Part shown: positions 33,384 through 44,199 of the stretch, piece after piece
Numbering within the stretch: position 1 is the stretch's first letter
Layout of the letters: each line of letters begins with the position of its first letter
NCBI GenBank assembly: GCA_029718625.1
Contig: CM056385.1
Location: 24,682,895 to 24,746,894 of the forward strand
DNA: 64,000 bases
Reading direction: 5' to 3'
From: Synaphobranchus kaupii
Lineage: Eukaryota > Chordata > Actinopteri > Anguilliformes > Synaphobranchidae
Program-made: the position numbers and the translations under genes
The notes under the pieces: generated by a model
The model's database searches: none
What the model saw: the letters and a program-made list of their open reading frames with translations, nothing else
What the model was told of the DNA's origin: nothing

Positions 33384-35342
33384 GGGCCCTATCTTACACC
33401 CGGCGCAAAGCGGCGCTAACCCAAACGCAAGTGTCTTTGCTATCTTACACCCGGCGGTAGGCGCATTATAACGCCTAACGCTCACGCCGCTTAACTAGCA
33501 TGTACTCTTGCGCCATTTGGGCGTGTTGGTCTTAAGATGAGGAGTAGCCAGGATTCTTTTTGGCGTATTGCTATCTTGAGCCAGCAGAAAGCGCTTGCGC
33601 TAGAACCACCACAGACCTGGTCTAAAGTCATGTCGCAGTTGTATACATGTTATTTTAACGGCGCATATAAGTGCGTCTACAAAGGCGTGTGCACAATGCG
33701 CGTACCATCCTGTCTGTTACACACAGGGGCACGCACAAGCATGATTAAAATATCAAGATTACAATGTGAAATAGTATTATTGTGTAGCCTATATCAAAAA
33801 ATACATAATAATAAAAGGGTCCATAGCCTACCTTTCCCTCAGCGAAGGGGAATGCCATGCACATTAAATTGCTTTCAGCCCACTCCATCAACATACAGGC
33901 GATGTGCGATGGTACGGGACAATGGCTATCCATTAAAAAGCTGCTGATAACACCTATATCAAGCCTAATGCGCGAATTGTCATTTACACCTAATGCGTGA
34001 ATTGTCATTCAATAGAAAACTCGCGCACGGCAATAGACGGACATTTAAGTTATGAAAATGCGCTTCAGATGTCATTACAATACAGCTCTGTTTATCTATG
34101 AATACAGCCTGTAAGTAAATAGAATGGTTTGTGACTGAAAAAAGTTCAAAACCTTGTCCAGTGAATATTTTTTCAAATAGCCTAGGCTACAGCGGATTCG
34201 CTGTGCATAAGGTTTTTTTCGATAGCCTATGGTTAAAAAACGGAGATGTCACCATGTTAACTAAATTGTAACCTTAGCTATTCTTCGTCCTTCATATTTT
34301 TTAAATTACAGTGACCAGGTTTCCATACTCTCACCGTTTAAAACCCAGCTGATTTCACCCGTTATTCCATAACTGAACAAAACGATTTTAAAGAGAACTA
34401 AGCGTCTAATTAGAAACTAAAACAAATTTGCAGCATGTTACACAATTAATTCACAATTAATTTTAATGCCATTCTCTGCACGTGCGCTGCATGTTCTCTG
34501 TTTCCCCTGCTGTAAGTCGCACGTTTCACGGTCTTCCTGGGAAAGTGGATTGTTTTAAAGGATTAGGCTACGAGTAAAACAGGTTGGTCACATTTCCATA
34601 AACAGGACATTATTAAACAAGGGGAAATATGCGTGAACATATGGGTTGCGAACCTGACAGCTTTATTGTAGGCTATTTAGTGTCATCATTAAGGCAAAAT
34701 AACGGTATGTATGTTATTAATCAATATTAGCCTACTATGCAGGTAGCCTAATGAACTTTGGATGAAGCTTGAACTTCGAGAACTCCATGAGAACAGCCTC
34801 TTGGAATTGATGTTTGACACTTTCATTGCATAATCAAACGAAATTCGCTGAACAAGCAGGCTAATTTGGCGTTTTCTAAGGTGAGACTGAAGCCATTGAT
34901 AGCTTATTCTCTGCTGTTGCAGGTCCTTTTAACGAAATTTAACCGCATATATTTTGTAAAATAACAGCCCTGTCTGGAATTACCGGGAACTCATAGGCTA
35001 ATGGTTAGTCTGAATAATATTGATCATACTCCATTTAGCCTATTCCTTGATCATACTAAACACGCACGAGCATGTCTGTTTCGCCATCAAGCAATCCGCC
35101 AAGGTGGAAAAGCAGGCTTTTAAAGGGAATGGGATATGACATTTTGATTGGTTTATTGCATGTCACGCCCAAGACACACCTATAATTAATGAAGCGACTA
35201 GGTTCAGCCCAGTTGCACCTTGCGCCGTGCTTAGCGCCAAAAAAACACGCCGTTAAAATAGCAAAAGTGGACTTGGACACGCCCAAAATGGACTTTACGC
35301 CATGCGCTTAGACTAAGCGCCAAGATTGCCAAGATAGGGCCC
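33384..35342 (+). mobile_element. Harbinger-like non-autonomous element, copy B
   Basis: Complete copy, 1959 bp, with GGGCCCTATCTT at each end and ACA on both sides (33381-33383 and 35343-35345; the flanking match can be extended to CACAG if the ends are drawn as GGCCC). It aligns with copy A, including the frame beginning MRSSQDSFWRIAILSQQKAL (A has the same frame with few changes), but frames in both are short and disrupted. It sits inside, and splits, a repeat of family R. Confidence 0.82.
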
Positions 35343-35345
35343 ACA

Positions 35346-36945
35346 GTGTTTTTATCATACTGACTTTAGGGCTTTATTTATTCTTAGAGGCAGGGCGGTT
35401 ATTTTCGATTAAGTTTGCTTTGGTCTTTTGGCCGGTGGATGTCCGGTGCAGCTGTCCTGTTCGTCCTTTTTACCTGCGGGACGATTGTGTTCGGAACTGT
35501 AGTTCTGTTCGTTCTCCAGGGATGTCTCTCCTTATATGGAGCTTGGGCGATGTTGTGGACATGTTTGTGTGTGACTGCGCATTTCTGAAAGTAGCCTTGG
35601 AACGTTAGCTCTCTGTTCCTTCGCCTTGTTACATTTTCCTTTACCGAGAGGCTAGGGAGTTTATTTTCTACTAAGCTTGTGTTAGTCATTTTTGCTAGTA
35701 AAGTTATGGGACGACGGTGCTCCGTCGGCTCGCCTGTAAAATGTTTCTCTCTCCCGGGAGATCGGGCGTTTACCTCTTTACGTTTTCTGGAGTAATGCGG
35801 TACTTGCCTATGTGGATGTAGTTATCCGGACTCTTCCCCCCTGGCGTACTTGCCTATGTGGATGTAGTTATCCGGACTCTTCCCCCCTGGCGTACTTGCC
35901 TATGTGGATGTAGTTACCCGGACTCTTCCCCCCTGGCGTACTTGCCTATGTGGATGTAGTTATCCGGACTCTTCCCCCCTGGCGTACTTGCCTATGTGGA
36001 TGTAGTTATCCGGACTCTTCCCCCCTGGCGTACTTGCCTATGTGGATGTAGTTACCCGGACTCTTCCCCCCTGGCGTACTTGCCTATGTGGATGTAGTTA
36101 TCCGGACTCTTCCCCCCTGGCGTACTTGCCTATGTGGATGTAGTTATCCGGATTCTTCCCCCCTGGCGTACTCGCCTATGTAGATGTAGTTATTAGGACT
36201 CATCTCCCCTGGCTCTTTTCTGTTCCTGCTTCCTGGTCTTTGCATGTGACTGCGAGCCTATGAAAGTAGCCATGGAATGTTATATCTGTTCCTTCGCCTC
36301 CCCGTTACATTCCTCTTTACCAAGAGGCAGGGCGTTTATTTTCTATCAAACTCGCGTTAGTCTTTTAGCCGGTAATTCCAGTGCATCTGTTCTGTTTCGT
36401 CCTTTTTACTTGCGGGAAGATTTTGTTCGGAACTGTAGTTCTGTTTGTTCTCCAGGTATGTCTCTCCTCATATGGAGCTTGGGCATTTTTGTTGACAGGT
36501 TTGCGTTTGACTGCGAGTCTCTGAGAGTAGCCTTGGAACTTTAGATCTCCGTTCCTTTCACCTCCTCGTATACTAATTCGTATTAGTTTGCAGTGTTCGG
36601 TACGTTTGGTGTGTGTTATTTGTGCCATTATGCTACTCGCCTGTTCTTATGCATCTCATTACCGAGACAGGCGTTTATTATTTCTGGCTCTTTCTTTAGT
36701 CACTTTGCTCATAGAAGTATGGGAGCCCAGTGCTTTGTTCCATTAGCCTTGTTTGGTTTTCTTACTGAGAAACCTGGCGTTTGCGCTTCTACTCATTGGT
36801 GTGTGACAGTGAGCCGGTTATTAGCCTTGGTATGTGTTTCCCTGTCTTGTCTCCTTCCCTTAACTACAGGGTTTCCCATCCTAGTGGCTTAGTGCTTAGT
36901 GAATCCCCCTTGCTGCGTTTGGCCCCTCCTACCTTACACATCACA
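35346..36945 (-). repeat. Dispersed repeat family R, minus-strand copy
   Basis: Read in reverse this copy begins near 36945 (GGTGTGATGTGTAAGG) and carries the same modules as 11953-13075. The module with GTTCGGAACTGTAGTTCTGTT (35493-35510 and 36427-36445) and GTAGCCTTGGAAC occurs twice, in tandem, about 935 bp apart, with the 46-bp minisatellite between. Related sequence probably continues at 33200-33380 on the far side of copy B. No intact protein. Confidence 0.45.
35798..36211. repeat. 46-bp minisatellite, nine units, three-unit higher order
   Basis: Units start at 35798, 35844, 35890, 35936, 35982, 36028, 36074, 36120 and 36166, each GCGTACTTGCCTATGTGGAT then GTAGTTATCC and GGACTCTTCC. 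One variable site reads TTATCC, TTATCC, TTACCC in units 1-3 and again in units 4-6, then TTATCC, TTATCC. This implies amplification of a 138-bp trimer. Edge units are more diverged. Confidence 0.92.
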
Positions 36946-37250
36946 CCACCATTACAAAGAATGGTTCCAAGAACACAAGGATGACGTCAAATGCCTTCCG
37001 TGGCCTGCACACCATCACCAGATCTAAACATAATCAAACTTTTATGGGAAGTTGTGGAGCACAGAGTGCAAACTAGATTTCTACCTCCTTCATCCCTCAA
37101 AGAACTGGAGACTGTCCTTCTTGAACAATGGGCCAATATCCCACTGCACACAGTTCAGAAATTGTATGATAGCATTCCTAGGAGGATTGAAACAGCTTTG
37201 AAGGCAAAGGGTGGGCTTACTCATTATTAGTTACTAGATATTCAGTTTTT
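36946..37250 (+). pseudogene. Tc1 transposase C-terminal fragment
   Basis: Reads EWFQEHKDDVKCLPWPA, then in another frame SPDLNIIKLLWEVVEHRVQ, and ends with ALKAKGGLTHY, as Tc1 transposases do. The catalytic Glu of the DD34E motif (normally PDLNPIE) is Lys here (NIIK), and one frameshift is present, so it is dead. The end ACTCATTATTAGTTACTAGA matches the other Tc1 copy at 14905-14935, so both belong to one subfamily. Confidence 0.72.
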
Positions 37251-38491
37251 GTAGGTATTTCCGATATTTTGTATTTCTGTATGTGTATTGATCTACATAC
37301 GCCGTGTTCTAACTTTTGCTCTGTGGGTGCTTATCTCAAAATGTGGGTGGTACAGGGCATCTGTACACACAATATTATTAGGCATATGTAACATCTTCAA
37401 ATTAAGGGTTGAAGTCACATAGGCCATGACCGAATATGATCCTTGTTCCCTGCTCCATGTCCCCTCAGACCCCTGTTTACTATATGCCCTCTCCCCTCAC
37501 TTTGCAAGCAGTGTGCAAAAGAAATCCTGCAAATCTCTTTCCAAACTAGTGAGGAAGTAGTTTGGAATATGTCCCGCTCTTGTACTACAAGTTGTAGTTT
37601 TTACTTCCGGTTTGCTTCCTGAAATTGTTGGATGACTGTGCTCCTGAATCCCCTCAACGAAACCCCTGAAATTAGGGATGTATCCGGGGATTTTAAGTGC
37701 CCCCATTTGTGAGAAAAAGTCGCCCACTCAAAAACTTTTTGACGAAGTTGAATCAAATAATCGCCCTGAAAAGGGTGAAGGGATCATATTCAGTCATGGC
37801 CATATACGTAATAATATTACGCGCAACCACTGTCAAATGATTTATTTTCGTGTGTGCATCACACGAATCCTGGAAGGAGGTAACCTTGTGGAGCACCGGT
37901 AGACTGTGCGAGTAGTTAATTTGTGTTTCCTAATCATTTTGGAGCAGTTGAGCTGACACAAGTACAAAATTGTATCTCTTTCAAAGCGAAAATGATCCAT
38001 TAATCCTAAAACATCTAATATTAGTCGGTCTTTCCTTTCCCTTCTTTGCCGGACGCTACTCCCCTTGGTGCTATACATAAACCACCTTTTTTTCTGAACA
38101 AAGTTGCATGGAAAAGAAATGGTGAAATGAAAACTCTGAATCTGCATATCTTGCGGACAAGCCTTGTTTTCAGCCAACTCTGCCCCCGCGCCCATATACT
38201 GGAGAGATACGAGTAACTACCATTTGCGTGTGATTACCTCAGCTCTGAATATGGCCAGATGTGAATATCTTGTTCAGAAGAAATGTATGATCTGTGGTAC
38301 TGTTGCTTTAAATTTAAACAATTTTTTCGAGCCATTGAAGTAATTGGTACTGACAATACAGAAAACCAGAAACAAAAAATAATGGAATCTTAAAGTTGGA
38401 ATTGTACGATCTATGGTAAAACCTTTTTTCATAAATAAATATTCTTGAAAAGATGGCTATCTGTGTTCTATTTTAAGAGATTTACTTGTTT
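37251..38491. other. Intergenic, no gene seen
   Basis: No convincing coding frame or element ends. Confidence 0.4.
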
Positions 38492-39160
38492 CATTACATT
38501 ACATTACATTACAATCATTTGGCAGACGCTTTTATTCAAAGCGACGTACAATAAGTGCATACCGAAGGTCAATGAAGTGACTACAAAGCAGGTCCGACAG
38601 AGCACAACTCATAATGTAGGAGCTATCCCTAGTAATGAGCACAGAATATTACACACAGTCAGCTATACATTCGGAACTATAAAATAACAAAAAACACAAG
38701 TTAAATAGAAAACAATCAAAAAAACAGGAAGCAAGTACTATGGAATTAGTCAGAGATCGGTAGGTTAGTCGAGGTGGAGTCTGAAAAAGTGCGTCTTTAG
38801 ACCACGACGGAAAACAGGCAGTGTTTGAGCCGAGCGTATAGGAGTGGGGAGTTCGTTCCACCACTGGGGAGCTAGGATGGAAAAGCTCTGCAGTCAGGGT
38901 GAGCGAGAGCCGTTGACATGGAAGGAAGGAGGTGCACATCACCCTGCAGCAACAGAGTGAAGTGGTCAAGCTGGAGCGTAGTGCTGGATTAAGTCCTGTA
39001 GGTAGGAGGGGCCTGACCTTTTGGCTGCAGTGCAGGCCAGGGTCAGAACTTTGAACCTGATCCTGGCCACGGCCAGCGGAGTGACCTCAGCAGGGGGGGT
39101 GACGTGGGAGAACTTTGGGAGGTTGAACACAAGCCGAGCAGCTGCATTCTGGACCAGTTA
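38492..39160 (-). mobile_element. L2-type LINE 3' end, decayed
   Basis: In reverse it begins with TGGTCCAGAATGCAGCTGC (encoding [19 protein letters not shown], the C-terminal side of L2 reverse transcriptase) and runs through AAAGTTCTGACCCTGGCC to the shared L2 tail (AAAAGCGTCTGCCAAATG) and a TGTAA repeat at 38492-38515. Several internal deletions are apparent relative to the copy at 60005-61276. Confidence 0.78.
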
Positions 39161-39429
39161 GTTCATTAGTTCAATTTGGACAGTCTTAAAATACTCAAAA
39201 CAGCTACATAAAAACCGTCAAACATTCAGATTCACATTAATTTTACAGTCTGCTTAAATTGAAATGCATTGCAATACATTTGGTTGAGACTGTAAGCGCA
39301 AAAGATGGTTGGTGGCTATATCAATTACAAAGCAGGTTAATTGATGGCTGTGGTAAGGTTAGTAATTCTTCTCTGCGGCTGATGGAGACACAGAGATGGA
39401 TTGTGTGAGATTTGTATGGTACCGTAGAC

Positions 39430-39622
39430 CAGGGCTGCCCAACCTTGTTCCTGGACATCTACCGTCCTCTAGGTTTTCACTCCAACCCTAACAAAGCACA
39501 CCTCATTCAACAGCTAGAGATCTAAATGAGCTGCTAATTATTATAATCAGGTGTGCCAAATTAGGGTTGAAATGAAAACCTACAGGATGGTAGATCTCCA
39601 GGAACAGGGTTGGGCAGCCCTG
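39430..39622. mobile_element. hAT-type MITE with 8-bp target duplication
   Basis: Starts CAGGGCTGCCCAACCTTGTT and ends AACAGGGTTGGGCAGCCCTG, so termini are inverted over about 20 bp. CCGTAGAC flanks both sides exactly (39422-39429 and 39623-39630). 193 bp, non-coding. Confidence 0.92.
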
Positions 39623-39839
39623 CCGTAGACTGTTGAGCATGTAATAATGGTGTGTGGTAAGTTTGTTAATAAAGCGGCAATGCTATTTAATAGGATAGCG
39701 GAGGGCGGAGAAAGGGTTGTGATATTATGGATATTTCGGATGAGGGGGAAGGTTCAAGCGGGGCTTACAGGGCTGTGGTGCAATTCCTATTAGGAATGGG
39801 TTTGGGGGAAAGGATCTAATAACTGGCCTAATCTGCTCC

Positions 39840-39920
39840 ACACTCCAGCACAGTAGGTGGCGGTAATGCACCTTTCACACAGGTTACGAGCCGCCAATAA
39901 ACACCATCGAAGAAGAAGAC
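39840..39920 (+). repeat. Retroposon tail: GGTGGCGG core plus GAA repeat
   Basis: AGTAGGTGGCGGTAATGCACC, then CGCCAATAAACACCATCGAA and GAAGAAGAC. Inverted partner of 4995-5095. Confidence 0.5.
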
Positions 39921-40254
39921 TGATCTCCCCTTTTTCCTGTTTGTCAGCTTGTGGCTCTGTAGAGTGTGACTTAGGCTTTTGTTTGGCATCAACACCTTGT
40001 TTGAAATGCATGACATCAGGGATAATCAACTGTACAGCACTGGGGCTGTGTCTCAGAAACTTTGCAGGAAGGTGTTGGCATTTCTGTTATTGCCACATGA
40101 TTGCAGAATGAAATGAGGACATAACGTTGCTGCTGGGCCCCTGGGGCAGTTGTGGCATAGTGAGTAGGTACCACTTAAAGTAACAATTAGCCTAAAGGCA
40201 CTAGCATGTTGTAAACCATTTTGTTGAATCTACTATGGTGTAAGACTTAGATCA

Positions 40255-40400
40255 GTTGTTCTCAACCTCGGTCCTAGGGGCCCCTGTGTATGCTGGTTTT
40301 TGTTCCAACCACAATTGCAATCCCAAAATTTGAACAAGCTGTTAATGTGTCTTAATTATGTGCTTTTCATGTTTAGAGGGATTATTTACAACATCTTAAT
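40255..40400. mobile_element. Partial hAT-type MITE
   Basis: The sequence TTCTCAACCTCGGTCCT followed by GCTGGTTTTTGTTCCAACC resembles one end of a fish hAT MITE. The matching opposite terminus is not found before the next element. Confidence 0.4.
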
Positions 40401-40454
40401 CAAATCCAGCCCCCAGAGCCAGTTGTTCTGCTGGTTTCCAAAGTAGATTGATCA

Positions 40455-40560
40455 GTAGATCTCGTATCTGATCCTTACATCCCTTCCTCACGTCCTCTGT
40501 TGGGCGGAGCTAAGGAGCGAGGAAAGGATGCAAGGAGTTAAAATAAGCGATTGGAATGAA
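40455..40560. mobile_element. MITE end related to 45043-45553
   Basis: CCTCTGTTGGGCGGAGCTAA and GGAGCGAGGAAAGGATGCAA occur here and, inverted, at 45080-45135. The end AAAATAAGCGATTGGAATGA matches the end of the complete element at 45553. Confidence 0.6.
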
Positions 40561-40564
40561 TCTG

Positions 40565-41943
40565 GGGTGCGTCCCAATATTCCTCACTCCCCACCTCCTT
40601 TCCTCCACTCCCCCACCCTCCTCTCCTACCCGGAAGTATGCAAAACTGCCTGAACATTTCAAGTAAAAGTATTTGCATGTACAGTATACAATGTACCTGA
40701 CATTGTGGTTTGCGTTGAGACATTAAATAATATGTGACCATTAATACGCAATTAAGATGTAATCAGTTCACCCGGACTATATTTCGGGGCACACCTCCAG
40801 TAGCCACGTCACCGTGTCATCATCCAGAACCGACAGACCATGCATCCCATTGGGTGCCCGATAAATCGGGCAGTCCAGGATGACATGGTCTGCGGTTTGT
40901 TCCTCCGCGCCACACTCGCAGGCTGCGCAAGAAGCCAAGCCCCATCTGTGCATCGATGAGCGGAAGCGCCCAATGCCGGTCCGGAGGCGGTTAAGCCTAA
41001 CCCATGCCAGTCTAGGCAGGTCCACCCCAATAGGGGGAAAACCGACGTCTGGGATGAAGTCACGGAGTCTAGAGGTGTTCTCCTCCCACTCCGTGCTCCA
41101 GATGTAATCCGCCCACTGTGCCGCACTGATGTTAAGATCACTGCATTGCTGCAGGAATTCCTGTGCGGCAGGCACAAATGGGTGTCTCCACTTAAGGCGC
41201 CGGGGAGGCTCAGCAATTACAGCGAGCCTTTCGTGGAGCAGATGGTTTGGCTCCACGGCCCGGCACGCGAGACATGCTGTGGCTCCCGCGCGGCGAAGCC
41301 CAGCGGGCTGGATGCCTGCAAGAATGGGAAGATTGTCCACGGGAGTGGGACGCAGGCATCCTGTCACGATGCGCAAGGCTTCGTTGATGGGCGTATCGAT
41401 GAGGCGGGTGTGGGCACTGCGACACCATACCGGTGCGCAGTACTCACTAGTTGAGTAAACAAGGGCCAGGGCTGCCGTACGCAATGTTCTTGCGTTGGCG
41501 CCCCAGCCTGACCCGACTAGTCGCCTCATCAATGCCACACGAGATGTTAACTTCTTGCGCAGTGACTCAAGGTGTCGGCAAAACGTGAGCGACCTGTCCA
41601 ATGTCACGCCGAGGTAAATTGGCTCAGCGCAGCATGGCAGGGGTGTTCCGCCAATATATATTCGGAGCTCACGTTTAGCCTCCCTGTTGTTAAGATGGAA
41701 GGCCGCCGACACCGTCTTTGCCTCGCTGAGCTTCAACCTCCATTTCCAGAGGTATGCCACTAGTGTCTGCATGTCCTGGCTCAAAGTCCCCTCCATTGGA
41801 AAAAAAAAAGAAGATCCTACCCAAACGAAGAAGAAGAGAAGCAACATTATATTAAAACAGAAAGATCATTTTCCAGGGCACGGTGGAGAGGAGGTGGTAG
41901 TGGAGGAAGGGAGGTTGCATTTTTCGACTATTGGGACGCACCC
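40565..41943. mobile_element. MITE with GGGTGCGTCCCAATA ends carrying a LINE insertion
   Basis: Perfect 15-bp inverted termini (GGGTGCGTCCCAATA at 40565-40579 and its complement at 41929-41943). The outer arms match the 303-bp empty copy at 6050-6352. Alignment places a foreign insert of about 1.07 kb at 40769-41841, between GATGTAATCAG and CAACATTATA. The insert holds a LINE reverse-transcriptase fragment in antisense. Confidence 0.8.
40777..41799 (-). pseudogene. Jockey/I-group LINE reverse transcriptase, C-terminal part
   Basis: A 340-codon open frame without internal stops. It begins MQTLVAYLWKWRLKLSEAKT just after where the catalytic YADD/FADD would lie, continues YLGVTLDRSLTFCRHLESL and EYCAPVWCRSAHTRLID (thumb region), and ends with a Cys/His knuckle CAACECGAEEQTADHVILDC before EVCPEI and a stop at 40777. 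Such proteins copy LINE RNA into DNA at the insertion site; this piece lacks the palm catalytic motifs and the endonuclease. The reading frame upstream of 41799 is the antisense of an A/GAA tail, not LINE. It is 5'-truncated yet shows no decay, so it is fairly young. Confidence 0.75.
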
Positions 41944-42028
41944 TCAGATTTCCGAGATCGTTGTCATCAGCTCGTCACTGGGGTGTCACGTTCACAATGG
42001 TTTTTTCTTCTCGGAAGTCGGAATATAA

Positions 42029-42128
42029 TGGGTGCGTCCCAATATTCTTCACTCCCTACCTCCCTTCCTCCACTCACCCACTACCACTCCTCTCCTACCC
42101 GGAAATATGCAAAACTGCCTGAACGTTG
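42029..42128. mobile_element. Partial copy of the GGGTGCGTCCC MITE
   Basis: GGGTGCGTCCCAATATTCTT, then CCTACCCGGAAATATGCAAA and CTGCCTGAACGTT, match the left arm of the element at 40565. The match stops at about 42128. It lies 85 bp beyond the right end of that element. Confidence 0.65.
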
Positions 42129-44100
42129 AGATTTCTTTTCACACTATAACATTACATAGCATACATGATTCAGCTACTCATAATGTCAGTGTTCATGATT
42201 TATTCAAATTACATGACAGCAGGTGGTCCCTTTGGACCCTGACAAAGAACTTATTGAATTTAATGCCATCCAATGTCTTTAACGAGATAAATTGAGTTTG
42301 TATGAATGAATAACTATTATAGTACATATAGGGACATTGGGATACTGGGAGTCATTATGTGTTTTGAGGGAACAATGTCAAGAAAGATGACATTTTCCTT
42401 GCCAGTTATGGTAATGTATGGATAAATAAAATTGTATTTGCATAAGATGTATTCCAATATCAACATGTCATCTTCCTTTTACCTGTCACCAATCATTGTT
42501 CATATATTTTTGATTTGACAATAAACATACAAAATGACAGAAAGAATCCGGTGTCATTGTGGCTTAAATGGTGGTGGAGGGGAATAGTTCTACAGTTTAT
42601 TTACCTTTTGTGAATGTCACCATATTTTGTGAAATAAATATTCTGAAAATGTTCTCTTTGCTTAATTGCTGGTATAATTTATCTGTTTTGTTCTGGTGAC
42701 CAGATCACCCACATCTAATCAACCCATAGCCATAATAACTGTTAGATCTCAATCATTAATAATGATAATAATATCAATCATTAATCTTACAATTTGTAAG
42801 ATGGATTTACAGCATTGTACCCAGGTTATGCTGCTTAATATTGTTCAATTTGTAATACCCTTCATGTTATTATGGCATTGGGTTGTTTGTATGTGGTTCT
42901 CTCTGCTGGCATGTGACATGCAGAGGTCTGGCTACACTGTCCCATCTGGATATAGGGAAAACACTTCTCAACACAATGACGGACAGCAGGTCATACCTTC
43001 AGATCTTGATAAGGTGTCTTACTGGTAACAAGGATGGTGAAGAGAAATATTGATTAGGTAACAGTTTTCCCCCATCAAAAGACATCCAAATATTTTTAAA
43101 TAAATTAATGAGTTATCATTTGGTAGTGCTACCTTAATGTTCTATATGGTCACAGCAAATGTTCTGGAGAGGACACTTTTTTGGACAACAGTCCAATTAG
43201 GATTTTACACTTAAAGAAGCTGTTGCAAAAACAAACCACTCTGTATAACAAAGTTTAATCTTTACTTTTCTATAGAATATGGTATAATTACAAATATAGT
43301 TAAATAAAGTATTGAATAAATTGTTACCTTTATTTGGACAGGCCTTTTTTTTGTTATTATTTCTTCATACAATTTTGGTTCAGTCAACAGATTTTATATA
43401 GGCCTCATATAGGCTTACTGTTAGAGGTAAAAAAATTTCCTAATTTATCTCAAGGCAGATGGATTACAGAAGCAGTCAAGAATGAGAATTGGCAACTTCA
43501 TTTGTTTATGCAGCATTACCAATATTGTACTTTTTGCATTTGTACTTCAATAAAGTAGGCTACATGTACGGTAGCCTACAGTATATAATAACCAGAGTAG
43601 TGACCTTATGTTAGTCAATCCCACACTCTCAAAACACATATTTATTTATGTAGTTGCATGAATAAAGAACAAATGCAAGTCAAAGTCATTTACAGAAATA
43701 TGCCAGAGAGGTTGGAAACCCTACAGGGCTTATGCTAGAAGCTCACTTTACAAAACAAAATCACATTAATTGAAGAACAATAAAGGATTGTATTATATTA
43801 AAAAAATATATTAAAATAAAGCAATAATAAGAAAAAACGGAATATTCATTGTGAAAACAGAAAAGAGAACAGAGAAGGGAAAGAGGAAAATACTGCTATT
43901 ACATTGTAGGATTTAATAAATAACCATTATCCCTGTGTTTGAACACTTAGGGAGGGGTGAATTTCATTAAGATTTTTTTTTTAAGATATCCGACGCAGAT
44001 ATTTCGTAAATCGGCTCTAACCGAACACGCCCTTGAAGTTTCGCATCTCCGCTGCACCCCTGCTTATGAAACTCGACTTGTTCACTTATGTCTGGGAAAG
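42129..44100. other. Intergenic, no gene seen
   Basis: AT-rich sequence with short frames only. Confidence 0.4.
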
Positions 44101-44133
44101 GAAGTACCGCGAGACGTTTCTTCAATGTAGCTC

Positions 44134-44168
44134 ATCACGTGATCACATGGTTTTGCTGGTCACGTGAA
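44134..44168. promoter_or_regulatory. Paired CLEAR/E-box-like motifs upstream of the Rag gene
   Basis: TCACGTGATCACATGG at 44135-44150 and GTCACGTGAA at 44159-44168 contain two CACGTG cores 24 bp apart. GTCACGTGAC is the CLEAR consensus bound by TFEB/TFE3/MITF in promoters of lysosomal and nutrient-sensing genes. They sit in a locally CpG-containing region about 1.7 kb before the Rag GTPase start codon, a plausible promoter. The transcription start is not proven. Confidence 0.45.
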
Positions 44169-44199
44169 TGGTGAACACAGATTCTTGTTGAGGGCCTCG

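Noticed and set aside
40777..41847. Full 356-codon frame starting MLLLFFFVWVGSSFFF as a host gene
   Set aside because: The first 16 residues are the antisense of an A-rich/GAA tail, and the rest is LINE reverse transcriptase.
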